Part shown: one piece after another, positions 54,891-64,000 of the stretch
How positions within the stretch are numbered: position 1 is the stretch's first letter
Layout of the letters: each line of letters opens with the position of its first letter
NCBI RefSeq assembly: GCF_003020125.1
Contig: NZ_PYFW01000001.1
Span: 62,001-126,000 of the forward strand
Source of the DNA: Bradyrhizobium sp. MOS003
GTDB taxonomy: Bacteria > Pseudomonadota > Alphaproteobacteria > Rhizobiales > Xanthobacteraceae
Direction of reading: 5' to 3'
Length of the DNA stretch: 64,000 bases
The notes under the pieces: generated by a model
What the model was told of the DNA's origin: nothing
The model's database searches: none
The model's input: the letters and a program-made list of their open reading frames with translations, nothing else
Program-made: the position numbers and the translations under genes

Positions 54891-55376
54891 ATGGCCAACG
54901 ACAATGCCCAAGACGTAGACCGGGCCTGGGATCTGATGAAAAAGATCGGCTTCGCGATGCTGGTGACGCGCGACGGCGACAAGCTGCGCGCCCGGCCGAT
55001 GAGCGCCCATCTCGATCGCGACGCCAACACGATCTTCTTCCTGACCGACGCGCGGCGTCACAAGGACGAGGAGATCGCACGCGATCCCTCCATCAACCTC
55101 TCGTTCGCCGATGCCAGCAATCAGAAATATGTTTCGCTGACTGGTACCGCTGTCGTCTCCAATGACCGCGCAAAAATCAAGGAGTTGTTCTCGACGCCGG
55201 CGAAGGCGTGGTGGGACAGCGCTGAAGACCCCAACATCCGCGTGCTCAAGATCACGCCGGATGATGCCGAATTCTGGGATTCGCCGGGCACGGTGATCTC
55301 CTATGTGAAGATGGCTGCGGCAGCGGTGACGAACACGCGGCCCGACCTTGGCGAGAACCGCAAGGTCTCGCTGTGA
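54891..55376 (+). CDS. Pyridoxamine 5'-phosphate oxidase-like (general stress protein 26) family
   Basis: A 161-residue flavin-binding split-barrel protein. It starts AWDLMKKIGFAMLVTRDGDKLRARPM and contains IFFLTDARRHKDEEIARDP and YVSLTGTAVVSNDRAKIKELF, as in the general stress protein 26 group. It lacks the residues typical of true PNPOx, so an FMN/F420-type reductase role is more likely. AAGGAG precedes ATG 54891. Its stop overlaps the next ATG as TGATG. Confidence 0.88.
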   Translation: MANDNAQDVDRAWDLMKKIGFAMLVTRDGDKLRARPMSAHLDRDANTIFFLTDARRHKDEEIARDPSINLSFADASNQKYVSLTGTAVVSNDRAKIKELFSTPAKAWWDSAEDPNIRVLKITPDDAEFWDSPGTVISYVKMAAAAVTNTRPDLGENRKVSL

Positions 55377-55618
55377 TGCCGATCGAGCCGCCCGAGATTC
55401 CGCCTTCGACTCCGGGCACGCCAACCGAGCCGCCGCCGGGAATTCCGCCCGGCAGTCCGCAGCCAGAAATAGCGCCGCCGGTGCGCGAGCCCGGCGAATC
55501 GCCGCAGCCCGACGAATTGCCCGGCCGCACGCCGGAAGAGATTCCATCACGCGGGCCCAATGGCCCGCTGACGCCGAACCCTGCGACGGATGCAAATCCG
55601 CCGCGGGAGCGCACGTGA
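55376..55618 (+). CDS. Small proline-rich hypothetical protein
   Basis: An 80-residue protein, about one third proline, with PEIPPSTPGTP and PPGIPPGSPQP-like units and many Glu residues. No signal peptide or domain. The ATG at 55376 overlaps the stop of the preceding gene (TGATG), which suggests translational coupling. Low complexity means it could still be a spurious open frame, but the codon pattern differs from a simple shadow because nothing lies on the other strand. Confidence 0.5.
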   Translation: MPIEPPEIPPSTPGTPTEPPPGIPPGSPQPEIAPPVREPGESPQPDELPGRTPEEIPSRGPNGPLTPNPATDANPPRERT

Positions 55619-55804
55619 AGCGACCGATCGCGTGTGGGGCAATTGCAACCAGCGTCTGAATGCGCAATGAACATTGCCTAAGTGACGTGATTCCCGTGCA
55701 GAAATAAATCAAGCGGCGACCGCTCCGCCCGCCACAATCCGGCCTAACGCGTAGCCGTTCATCCCAACACTTCGTCAAAGAACCTTCCGGGGAAGTTCAC
55801 CACC

Positions 55805-57928
55805 ATGACCAATCTTCGTTTCGTGCTGCTTGCGACGACGGCTCTGACCGCGATGCAATTCGCAAGCTCCGCATCGCAAGCGCAAACTGCGCCGCCGCTC
55901 GTGGTCGCACAGGCGCAGCCTCAAGACGCGGGCCCTGACGGAAAACCGAAGCAGCCGCCGAAGGGACCGCCCGCGGCTGCGCCGCCTGCTGCGCCTGCGC
56001 GCCCGGCCGCTCCGCCACCCGCGGCTGCACCGCCCCATCCGCCCGCTGCGCCGCCGCCGGCCGCTGCACCGCCGCGCCCAGCTGCGCCGCCACCGCCCCC
56101 GCCGCCACCTGCGGCCCGTCCCGCTCCGCCGCCGCCACCTCCGCCGCCTGCCGCACCGAAGCAGCCGTCGCCGCCTCCGGCCGCGGCGCCGCAGCAGCAC
56201 GCCCCGACACCTCCGCCGCCTGCGGCTCGCCCGGCTCCGACGCCGCCACCCGTAGCGGCGCCGCAGCAGCACACGCCTCCCACGCCGCCGCCTTCAGCTC
56301 GCCCGACACCGCCGCCCCCGCCACCTCCGGCAGCGGCTCCCTCGGCGCGACCGGCGCCAGCGCCAACCGCGACGCCGCCTGCTCCCACTTCAGGCCCTGC
56401 GGCCCGCCCCGGCTTAACCGCGCCGGCAGCGCCTCCTGCCCCGACGGCATCCCCTGCGCCGACTGCAACGCCTGCGCCAGGCAGCACGCCAGCCGCACCG
56501 CCGGCTGGCCGTCCCGGTACGCCGCCGCCCGGACGTCCCGGCGCGCCTCCTCCGGCAGGATCACCCGCTGCCGCGCCCGCTCCGACGGCAACGCCCGCTC
56601 CCGGTGGCACTCCGACGCCACCACCCGGACGTCCGGGTGCGGCGACGCCGCCCCCCGGCGCGGCGCCAGCGCCGACCGCGACGCCAACTCCCGGTCAACA
56701 GGGTGGAACGCCTCCTGCGGGCGCGCCCGCTGCCGGAGCTCCGCCTGTGTCACCGCAAGCTGGTGCTCCGCCACGGCCGCCGGCGCCTCCAGCCGGCGTC
56801 GCGGCGCCGAGCAGCGTATCGGGCTCGGCGGCCGCAACGCCTCCGCCCGACAGGGTGCGGAATGCTCCGCCGACGATTGCACCGGCCTTCCGGGCCGCGC
56901 CGACGGTCGCAGCGCCGTTGCCGCCGGCGCCGCGTCCGCCACAGCGTGACCTGACGCCGCTCGCGATTGGCGCAGGCGTGGTGGCTGGCGCCGTCGTCGG
57001 CGCGACCATCGCCGATCTCCACAACCAGCGACGCGAGACCATCGAAGGCGGGCGGACCGTCTACACCGAGCCGGACCGCATCATCATCCGCGATCCGGGC
57101 GGACAGGCCTATGTTCGCGGCAACGACCTCTATCGCTTCCGGTATGGCGCTCGCGACATCCGCACCGACACCGTCGGCGGCGAAACCCGCACGGTCGTCG
57201 TTCGTCCCGATGGAAGCGAGATCATCACCGTCGTCGGTTCCGACGGCCGGCTGATGCGACGTATCCGCAGGGATCCCCGCGGACGCGAGCTCATCATCAT
57301 CGACAACACCTTCCGCGATCCGCGGGCGGTCGGCGGCTTCTATGTCGACGTGCCTCCGCCGGTCGTGAACATCCCCTACGATCGCTACATCGTTGACGCC
57401 CAGGAAGCGTCGCCTGACGTCATCTACCAGACCATGGTGGCGCCGCCCGTGCAGCGGATCGATCGGCGTTACTCGCTCGACGAGATCCGCTACAGCCCCA
57501 ATGTTCGCATGCAGATGCCGAGCATCGACGTCAACACGATCATCTTCGAGACCGGATCGTGGACCATCCCGCCGGACCAGGCGAGCCGGCTGCAGGTGAT
57601 CGCCGACGGCCTCAACCAGGCGATCCAGCGCAATCCGCGCGAGGTGTTCCTGATCGAGGGACATACCGACGCGGTCGGCAACGAAGTCGACAATCTGTCG
57701 CTGTCGGACCGCCGTGCGCAGTCCGCGGCCGAATTGCTGACCCAGCAGTTCGGCGTGCCGGCGGAGAACCTGACGTCGCAAGGCTATGGCGAGCAGTATC
57801 TGAAGGAGCAGACGCAAGGGCCGAGCGCGATCAACCGTCGCGTGACCATCCGCAACATCACGCAGCTGCTCAACGGCGGCCAGGCCTCGCTGCCGCCGCC
57901 CCCGCCCGGCACCGCGCCGCCACGCTGA
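55805..57928 (+). CDS. OmpA-family protein with long Pro/Ala-rich region
   Basis: A 707-residue exported protein. Signal peptide about 1-27 (FVLLATTALTAMQFASSASQAQ). Residues about 48-350 are almost only Pro and Ala with Thr/Gly interruptions. A hydrophobic GAGVVAGAVVGATIADL follows (about 390-408), then a charged region, and a C-terminal OmpA peptidoglycan-binding domain (about 575-690) with VFLIEGHTDAVGNEVDNLSLSDRRAQS. It should tether the outer membrane or a surface structure to peptidoglycan, with the Pro/Ala part spanning the wall or periplasm. A strong terminator follows. Confidence 0.9.
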   Translation: MTNLRFVLLATTALTAMQFASSASQAQTAPPLVVAQAQPQDAGPDGKPKQPPKGPPAAAPPAAPARPAAPPPAAAPPHPPAAPPPAAAPPRPAAPPPPPPPPAARPAPPPPPPPPAAPKQPSPPPAAAPQQHAPTPPPPAARPAPTPPPVAAPQQHTPPTPPPSARPTPPPPPPPAAAPSARPAPAPTATPPAPTSGPAARPGLTAPAAPPAPTASPAPTATPAPGSTPAAPPAGRPGTPPPGRPGAPPPAGSPAAAPAPTATPAPGGTPTPPPGRPGAATPPPGAAPAPTATPTPGQQGGTPPAGAPAAGAPPVSPQAGAPPRPPAPPAGVAAPSSVSGSAAATPPPDRVRNAPPTIAPAFRAAPTVAAPLPPAPRPPQRDLTPLAIGAGVVAGAVVGATIADLHNQRRETIEGGRTVYTEPDRIIIRDPGGQAYVRGNDLYRFRYGARDIRTDTVGGETRTVVVRPDGSEIITVVGSDGRLMRRIRRDPRGRELIIIDNTFRDPRAVGGFYVDVPPPVVNIPYDRYIVDAQEASPDVIYQTMVAPPVQRIDRRYSLDEIRYSPNVRMQMPSIDVNTIIFETGSWTIPPDQASRLQVIADGLNQAIQRNPREVFLIEGHTDAVGNEVDNLSLSDRRAQSAAELLTQQFGVPAENLTSQGYGEQYLKEQTQGPSAINRRVTIRNITQLLNGGQASLPPPPPGTAPPR

Positions 57929-57943
57929 GGCGAACATGAATGC

Positions 57944-57976
57944 AAATGGCCGGGAGCAATCCCGGCCATTTTTGTT
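57944..57976 (+). terminator. Rho-independent terminator after the OmpA-like gene
   Basis: AAATGGCCGGGA-GCAA-TCCCGGCCATTT is a 12-bp perfect stem with a GNRA loop and a following T-rich tract. The same stem core occurs at 34826-34862. Confidence 0.9.
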
Positions 57977-57994
57977 TGGACAGCAACGCCGCTA

Positions 57995-59749
57995 CTACCG
58001 AGCCGCAAGCCCGAGCGCATCGACCATGAGGCGAAAGACCTCGGTATTGTCCATCGAGCCGCGCACGCCATCGCTGCCCGGCCCCGTCGCCGTGAGGATG
58101 ACGTCCTCGCCCGAATGCACGCTGGCGCCGATCATCGCAGACAGATTGCCGGGACGCAGCACCGCGCCAGGAACGTCCTTGTATTTGTCGTTGGCCTTGA
58201 AGGTGCCGTCATCGCCGGCCTTCACGGTCGGCTCGTTGGGATTGTCGAGTTTTGGGCGGAACGTCTCGTAATGATCCGGCAGGCTGGCCGAGAAGATCGC
58301 GAGCCTGCGGCTGACGTCGACGCGTGACGGATAGCCGTCCGCATCGGGTGCCGGATAGTTGGGAAATCCGGCCTGCTCGTAAACACCGACGCGCTCGCGC
58401 AGTGGCACGTTGGGCGTCGTACCCACGTCGTCATTCATCGTGCCGACGAGGCTGTTGGGATGATTGTGGTCCGCCAGCACCAGGATCAGCGTGTCGTCAC
58501 CTCGCGCCTTGGCCCATTCACGCGTCTGGCGCACCGCGTTGTCGAGCATGATGGTGTCGAAGACGGCGCGCTCCATGTCGAGCAAATGCGCGTATTTATC
58601 GATCATTCCGGATTCGACCATCAGGAAGAAGCCGGCCTCGTTCCGCGACAGGAGCTTGAGCGCGGCCTGGACTTGCTCGGTCAGGTCAGGCTGCTCGGGA
58701 AACTTCTTCACGCCGCCGCCTCTCAGGAATTTGCGATCAAGCGCGCCGTCCATGTTTCCGGTGGCGAACAGGCCGAGCAGCTTGGCCGTCTCCGGCTTTG
58801 CGGCAGAAGCTCTGAGCTCGCCCGCGGTGGTCGCCACCTGGTAGCCCGCGTCACGAAACTTGGCGATGTAGTCGGTCTCGTCCTTGCGCTTGGAGCCGGC
58901 GGCAGACTTCGGCAGGAAATTCGCGCTGCCGCCGCCCATCAGCACGTCAGGCTTGCCAGCGAAGAACTGCTCGACGATCTCGTCATAAGCGCCGCGCCGG
59001 CGCGTATGCGCGATCATCGCGGCCGGCGTTGCGTCCTCGATCTCGGTGTTGGTGACGATGCCGATCGCCATGCCGAGCCGCCTCCTGGCAAGACTCGTGA
59101 TGGTCTCGACCCGGGGATCGTCGAACGGGCTCAGCGTGCGATCGGCATAGACGCCCAGCGCGTTGACGGCGCTCTTGTGCCCGGTCGCATAGGCGCTGGC
59201 CGAGTTCGCGGAGTCCGTGATGATGGAGTCCGAACCTGCGGTTGCCACCAGGGCCATATGCGGCATGTCATCGATGGCGAGCTTGCCGCGGCTCTTGCCC
59301 TCCGCAATGCCCTTGGACAGGATTCGGGCCGCGACCCGATGCGCCGGCGACATGCCGTCACCGATGAACAGGATGACGTTCTTCGCCTTGCGCGGACCGG
59401 TGTCGTAGACCGTCCATGTGACGCTGCGCTGGCGTGTGCCGTGGCTCACCTCCACGGCAATGCTGCCCGGCGTGGTCAGCGTGACGTCGCGCAGGATAAG
59501 CGCCGACTGCTCCTTGTCGCCCTCGCGCTCGATGAAGGCCGCCGAACGGCCGAACGCGGTTGCATAATCCGCGCCGTTCACCGTCACTTTCAGCTTGGCG
59601 GGATCGACCAGCCCGGTGAATTCGACCTTGAAATCGAATTGGGCTCCGGCCAGGATCTCGGCACGATCGATCGGATAGATCGTCTGTGCCGGCAGTGACG
59701 TTGTCCAAAGCAGGACGATGAGAGAGGCGACGGCCGATCCCTTGACCAT
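57995..59749 (-). CDS. Alkaline phosphatase (PhoA superfamily)
   Basis: A 584-residue exported alkaline phosphatase. Signal peptide 1-22 (VASLIVLLWTTSLPAQ). Metal site: NVILFIGDGMSP (Asp131) and the phosphorylated Ser180 in ITDSANSASAYATGHKS; GFFLMVESGMIDKYAH and VLADHNHPNS hold further ligands. An N-terminal domain of about 100 residues precedes the catalytic domain, unlike E. coli PhoA. It removes phosphate from organic esters in the periplasm. It is 80 bp downstream of argG on the same strand, with its own possible control site in between. Confidence 0.94.
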   Translation of the reverse strand: MVKGSAVASLIVLLWTTSLPAQTIYPIDRAEILAGAQFDFKVEFTGLVDPAKLKVTVNGADYATAFGRSAAFIEREGDKEQSALILRDVTLTTPGSIAVEVSHGTRQRSVTWTVYDTGPRKAKNVILFIGDGMSPAHRVAARILSKGIAEGKSRGKLAIDDMPHMALVATAGSDSIITDSANSASAYATGHKSAVNALGVYADRTLSPFDDPRVETITSLARRRLGMAIGIVTNTEIEDATPAAMIAHTRRRGAYDEIVEQFFAGKPDVLMGGGSANFLPKSAAGSKRKDETDYIAKFRDAGYQVATTAGELRASAAKPETAKLLGLFATGNMDGALDRKFLRGGGVKKFPEQPDLTEQVQAALKLLSRNEAGFFLMVESGMIDKYAHLLDMERAVFDTIMLDNAVRQTREWAKARGDDTLILVLADHNHPNSLVGTMNDDVGTTPNVPLRERVGVYEQAGFPNYPAPDADGYPSRVDVSRRLAIFSASLPDHYETFRPKLDNPNEPTVKAGDDGTFKANDKYKDVPGAVLRPGNLSAMIGASVHSGEDVILTATGPGSDGVRGSMDNTEVFRLMVDALGLAAR

Positions 59750-59829
59750 GTTCGATGCTCCGCGATTTCGTTCACGACAGGAGCGAAACCGTAGCGATCG
59801 AGCATGACACCGTCATTAAGTGTGTCGCA

Positions 59830-61185
<1,356 letters not shown>

Positions 61186-61259
61186 TCAAGGGCTGATGTC
61201 ATGGACGGGTTGACCGCGCGAATATCAAATTTCGCGGGGCTCGGCACGCATTTAATGGC

Positions 61260-62036
61260 TCAAACCGAGGGTTCGGGACCGGTCTTGCGGCCGAACAGGC
61301 GCTGGCGGAGCCGGTAGGCCGGCATGTTCAGCCGGGTCAGGGCGGCATCGACCGCCTCGTCGGAAAACCGTGTCCTCGGCCAACGGTAAATCAGCGCGTA
61401 GGCAAACCAGATCACGACGAAGGTCACGAGGCCGGCAATCGAAACATCCGTGAAGAAGTGCCCGCCGAAGGCCATGCGCAGTCCGCTCGTGACGGCGCCA
61501 AAGATCACGGCGGCGGCGTAGGCGAGCGGCCGCCATGCCGGCGGCGCCAGCGCGGCCGGTGCCAGCGTCCAGAACGCGGTCGCGCCCTCGCCCGAGAAGA
61601 ACGAGCAGTTGCGCGCGCAACCGCCGCGCGGATCCCACCACGGCACGAACTGCTGGTCGCCGGCAAATTGCGTGACCACCACCGGGCGCGGCCGGCCCCA
61701 ATAGGTCTTGAAGGTGAGGTTGGTGAGGATGCCGGCCGACATGATGATCGTGACCAGCAGGAACACGATCGCGCGTCCCGATACCATCAAGGGACGATCG
61801 GGCCGGATCATCTTGACCACGAGTGCGACTAGCGACGGCGCCACGAAGGCCCAGGCGACCCACATCGCAGCGTCACGCGCAAAGCCCGCCCAGTCATTCA
61901 GCTTGAGCGGAAATGTTTTCGTCTCGGGGTCGAAGAACAGCGACGCGAGCTTGAGATCGAGCTCGGGATAGAGGCCGAAAACGACGCCGATGACGAGCCA
62001 CAGCGCAAGGGCGATGAAGAGTCCGGTACGGTTCAT
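61260..62036 (-). CDS. PAP2-family membrane phosphatase
   Basis: A 258-residue membrane protein with about six hydrophobic segments and the PAP2 phosphatase motifs: KTYWGRPRP (motif 1) and GLRMAFGGHFFTDV (motif 3 with the catalytic His). Motif 2 reads SFFSGEGATAF, where the usual SGH has Glu in place of His; some lipid A phosphatases show this. Lipid A 1- or 4'-phosphatase and undecaprenyl-pyrophosphate phosphatase are possible roles. ATG 62036 was preferred over an ATG at 62087, which lacks a good ribosome binding site. Confidence 0.88.
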   Translation of the reverse strand: MNRTGLFIALALWLVIGVVFGLYPELDLKLASLFFDPETKTFPLKLNDWAGFARDAAMWVAWAFVAPSLVALVVKMIRPDRPLMVSGRAIVFLLVTIIMSAGILTNLTFKTYWGRPRPVVVTQFAGDQQFVPWWDPRGGCARNCSFFSGEGATAFWTLAPAALAPPAWRPLAYAAAVIFGAVTSGLRMAFGGHFFTDVSIAGLVTFVVIWFAYALIYRWPRTRFSDEAVDAALTRLNMPAYRLRQRLFGRKTGPEPSV

Positions 62037-62090
62037 GGCGCGCGGTTTAGCGGAGTGGGACGGGGATGGAAACCCCGGAAGCGGCACGGC

Positions 62091-62585
62091 TCATCGCGCG
62101 TCCGGCCTTGAATTCGAAGGCAGCGGCGGAGGCGGCTTGCGTGGGGGCGGCGGGATGCGCCAGGCGCCGGCATTGCGGCCGGCGATCAGCCAGTAGACCA
62201 CGCCGGCGACGATGCCCGCACCGGTCATGATCTCCAGATGGCGCCGCACGATACCTTCGAACTGAAACGTGTCGGAGTGAAAGGGAACGAGGCCGAGATA
62301 GCAGGCGAGCCCGACGAGGCCGCCGCCGACGGCATAAGCGAGCGCGCTGCGGATGTAGAGCGCTTCGGTAATCGCGACGATCACCGCCGCCGGAACCAGC
62401 GCAAAGCCCGAAACGAAGATGAAGCCGAAGCCCAGCAGGATGTCGATCGTGCCCTGATCGACCGGACCGGCGCCGAGATCGGAGAACTCCGGAAACAGCA
62501 GCGCGACGACCACGATCATGCCGCCGACGAAGCAGGCGGCGAGGAAGCCGATGAAGATGACGATGAGGCGGCCGATCAAGGACAT
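62091..62585 (-). CDS. Four-helix membrane protein of unknown function
   Basis: A 164-residue integral membrane protein with four hydrophobic helices (starting MSLIGRLIVIFIGFLAACFVGG) and a short Pro-rich cytoplasmic tail (RIPPPPRKPPPPLPS). I do not recognise a named domain beyond hypothetical rhizobial membrane proteins. ATG 62585 was chosen; the longer frame back to 62660 runs into the family-D repeat and would add an unlikely 25 residues. It is 54 bp upstream of the PAP2 gene, so the two may be co-transcribed. Confidence 0.78.
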   Translation of the reverse strand: MSLIGRLIVIFIGFLAACFVGGMIVVVALLFPEFSDLGAGPVDQGTIDILLGFGFIFVSGFALVPAAVIVAITEALYIRSALAYAVGGGLVGLACYLGLVPFHSDTFQFEGIVRRHLEIMTGAGIVAGVVYWLIAGRNAGAWRIPPPPRKPPPPLPSNSRPDAR

Positions 62586-62630
62586 GTCATAAGCAAGTTG
62601 CCGATCAACGACGTCGCCACGCATTCTGCC

Positions 62631-62712
62631 GTCGTGCCCGGGCTTGACCCGGGCATCCACGCCTTCGTGACTCGCCGCTCGTGGATGGCCGGGTGAAGCC
62701 CGGCCATGACGA
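62631..62712. repeat. Palindromic repeat, family D copy 3
   Basis: GTCGTGCCCGGGCTTGACCC and GTGAAGCCCGGCCATGACG are inverted relatives around GGCATCCACG and CGTGGATGG. It lies between rlmN and the four-helix protein gene. Confidence 0.8.
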
Positions 62713-62733
62713 ACGTTGAGGGCGTCGCCATGA

Positions 62734-63936
62734 TCAATCCGTCATCGCCATCGCGCGCAGCGCCTGCCGTTCGCGTGCGCTGAGCTTTTCGGTCTCCGAC
62801 TTCAGCTGACCGCAGGCAGCGAGGATGTCGCGACCACGCGGGGTACGCACCGGCGAGGAATAGCCGGCGTTGAAGATGTACTCGGAGAACTTTTCGATCT
62901 GGTCCCAATCCGAGCATTCATAGGCGGTGCCGGGCCAGGGATTGAACGGGATCAGATTGATCTTGGCATGAATGCCCTTGAGCATCTTCACCAGTAGCTT
63001 TGCATCGTCGAGCGAATCGTTGACGCCCTTGAGCATCACATATTCGAAGGTGATGCGGCGCGCGTTGGAGGCGCCGGGGTAGTCGCGGCAGGCCTGCAGC
63101 AGCTCCTCGATCGGATATTTGCGGTTGAGCGGCACGAGCTCGTTGCGCAGCTCGTCGCGCACCGCGTGCAGCGAGATCGCGAGCATGACGCCGATCTCCT
63201 CGCCGGCGCGCACGATGTTCGGCACCACGCCCGAGGTCGACAGCGTGATGCGGCGGCGGGAGATGCCGATGCCTTCATTGTCGCCGACGATCAGCAGCGC
63301 ATCGCGCACCGCGTCGAAATTGTAGAGCGGCTCGCCCATGCCCATCATCACGACGTTGGTGACGCGACGCGTGCCGTCCTCGCGATCGGCCCAGTCGTTC
63401 AGGCGATCCCGCGCCACCATGATCTGTCCCACGATCTCGCCGGCCGTGAGGTTGCGCACCAGGCGCTGCGTGCCGGTGTGGCAGAAGGAGCAATTCAGCG
63501 TGCAGCCGACCTGCGAGGAGACGCAGAGCGTGCCGCGATCGGTTTCGGGGATGTAGACGCACTCGACTTCATGGGCGCGCTCGACATTGTCGCCGCTCGG
63601 CAGCCGCAGCAGCCATTTGCGGGTGCCGTCGTTGGAGATCTGCTCGGCCACGACTTCCGGACGATCCACGGTGAAGTGCTGCGCGAGCTCGGCGCGAATG
63701 CCCTTCGAGATCGAGGTCATGTCGTCGAAGCTTTGGGCGCCGCGGAAATAGAGCCAGTGCCAGAGCTGCTGCACCCGCATCTTGCGCTGCGAAGGCTGAA
63801 CACCGATCTCGCCGAGACGGTCGGCAAGCTCCGTGCGCGACAGGCCGATCAGCGACGGCTTTGCCGGCGGCACATAGGTTTCGAGCGGAGTCTTCTCCAC
63901 GAGGATTGCGTTGTGCGGCTCGGTCGTCGGTTGCAT
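62734..63936 (-). CDS. rlmN: 23S rRNA/tRNA adenine C2 methyltransferase RlmN
   Basis: A 400-residue radical-SAM enzyme that makes m2A2503 in 23S rRNA and m2A37 in some tRNAs. The cluster motif is Cys145-x3-Cys149-x2-Cys152 ([14 protein letters not shown]). The two extra catalytic cysteines are Cys138 (LCVSSQVGC) and Cys375 ([11 protein letters not shown]). ATG 63936 was chosen; a GTG at 63954 would add six residues. A repeat lies on each side. Confidence 0.96.
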   Translation of the reverse strand: MQPTTEPHNAILVEKTPLETYVPPAKPSLIGLSRTELADRLGEIGVQPSQRKMRVQQLWHWLYFRGAQSFDDMTSISKGIRAELAQHFTVDRPEVVAEQISNDGTRKWLLRLPSGDNVERAHEVECVYIPETDRGTLCVSSQVGCTLNCSFCHTGTQRLVRNLTAGEIVGQIMVARDRLNDWADREDGTRRVTNVVMMGMGEPLYNFDAVRDALLIVGDNEGIGISRRRITLSTSGVVPNIVRAGEEIGVMLAISLHAVRDELRNELVPLNRKYPIEELLQACRDYPGASNARRITFEYVMLKGVNDSLDDAKLLVKMLKGIHAKINLIPFNPWPGTAYECSDWDQIEKFSEYIFNAGYSSPVRTPRGRDILAACGQLKSETEKLSARERQALRAMAMTD

Positions 63937-63968
63937 CTGGGGGCCTAGGATCACTGCTGTCTAAACTC

Positions 63969-64000
63969 GTCATGCCCGGGCTTGACCCGGGCATCCACGT
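63969..64000. repeat. Palindromic repeat, family D copy 4 (cut by the right edge)
   Basis: GTCATGCCCGGGCTTGACCC followed by GGGCATCCACG, the left half of a family-D element. The other half lies outside the window. It is located upstream of rlmN. Confidence 0.75.

Overview
The window looks like chromosomal core DNA of a Bradyrhizobium-type alphaproteobacterium (Nitrobacteraceae). The evidence is high GC, rhizobial gene order (acnA divergent from a ccmABCDG/cyc operon; ffh-rpsP-rimM-trmD-rplS-leuC; dapF-mtaB; sdhCDAB), a malonyl-CoA synthetase very close to the Rhodopseudomonas palustris MatB I remember, and several families of long palindromic intergenic repeats typical of this genus. I see no tRNA, rRNA, CRISPR array, insertion sequence, prophage or plasmid gene. 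This is a housekeeping region with accessory patches rather than an island.

Layout. 1-4.4 kb: a possible gene start running off the left edge, a terminator that may end a small RNA, a secreted DUF1223 protein and aconitase (acnA). 4.5-7.5 kb: the cytochrome c maturation operon ccmABCDG (cycVWZXY). 7.7-13.5 kb: yciB, ftsY, an RluA-type pseudouridine synthase, a DUF2336 protein, mtaB and dapF. 13.8-16.5 kb: two small exported proteins and a metallo-beta-lactamase-fold hydrolase. 16.8-22.5 kb: ffh, rpsP, rimM, trmD, rplS and leuC. 22.6-30.5 kb: small secreted proteins, a zincin, leuD, a glycosyltransferase, a cytosolic chemoreceptor with three PAS domains and an AraC regulator. 30.5-38.2 kb: a CitE-like lyase, carbonic anhydrase, asd, leuB and a transporter. 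38.3-44.2 kb: a Tat-exported molybdoenzyme with a cytochrome b, fasciclin, an SDR, matB and a TauE/SafE permease. 44.7-48.2 kb: succinate dehydrogenase sdhCDAB. 48.2-55.6 kb: an HTH-GAF regulator divergent from a GMC oxidoreductase, a BacA/SbmA-type ABC exporter, an FkbM methyltransferase and small enzymes. 55.8-64 kb: a Pro/Ala-rich OmpA protein, alkaline phosphatase, argG, a PAP2 phosphatase and rlmN.

How the genes fit together. Leucine synthesis is split over three loci (leuC, leuD, leuB), next to lysine/threonine genes (asd, dapF) and argG. TCA functions (acnA, sdhCDAB) and cytochrome c maturation form an iron-dependent respiratory set. A good match to the Irr iron-control (ICE) palindrome as I remember it lies between acnA and ccmA, and weaker look-alikes precede leuC and sdhC.

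The most interesting leads are that iron-control site, an AT-rich operator-like array (49507-49550) between the HTH-GAF regulator and the GMC oxidoreductase, the BacA-type exporter (relevant to legume peptide tolerance), and the palindromic repeats. Some repeats supply stop codons or C-terminal codons of genes, and one splits the sdh operon. I did not find a convincing undescribed multi-gene system. All family assignments come from reading motifs and remembered families; no database search was run.
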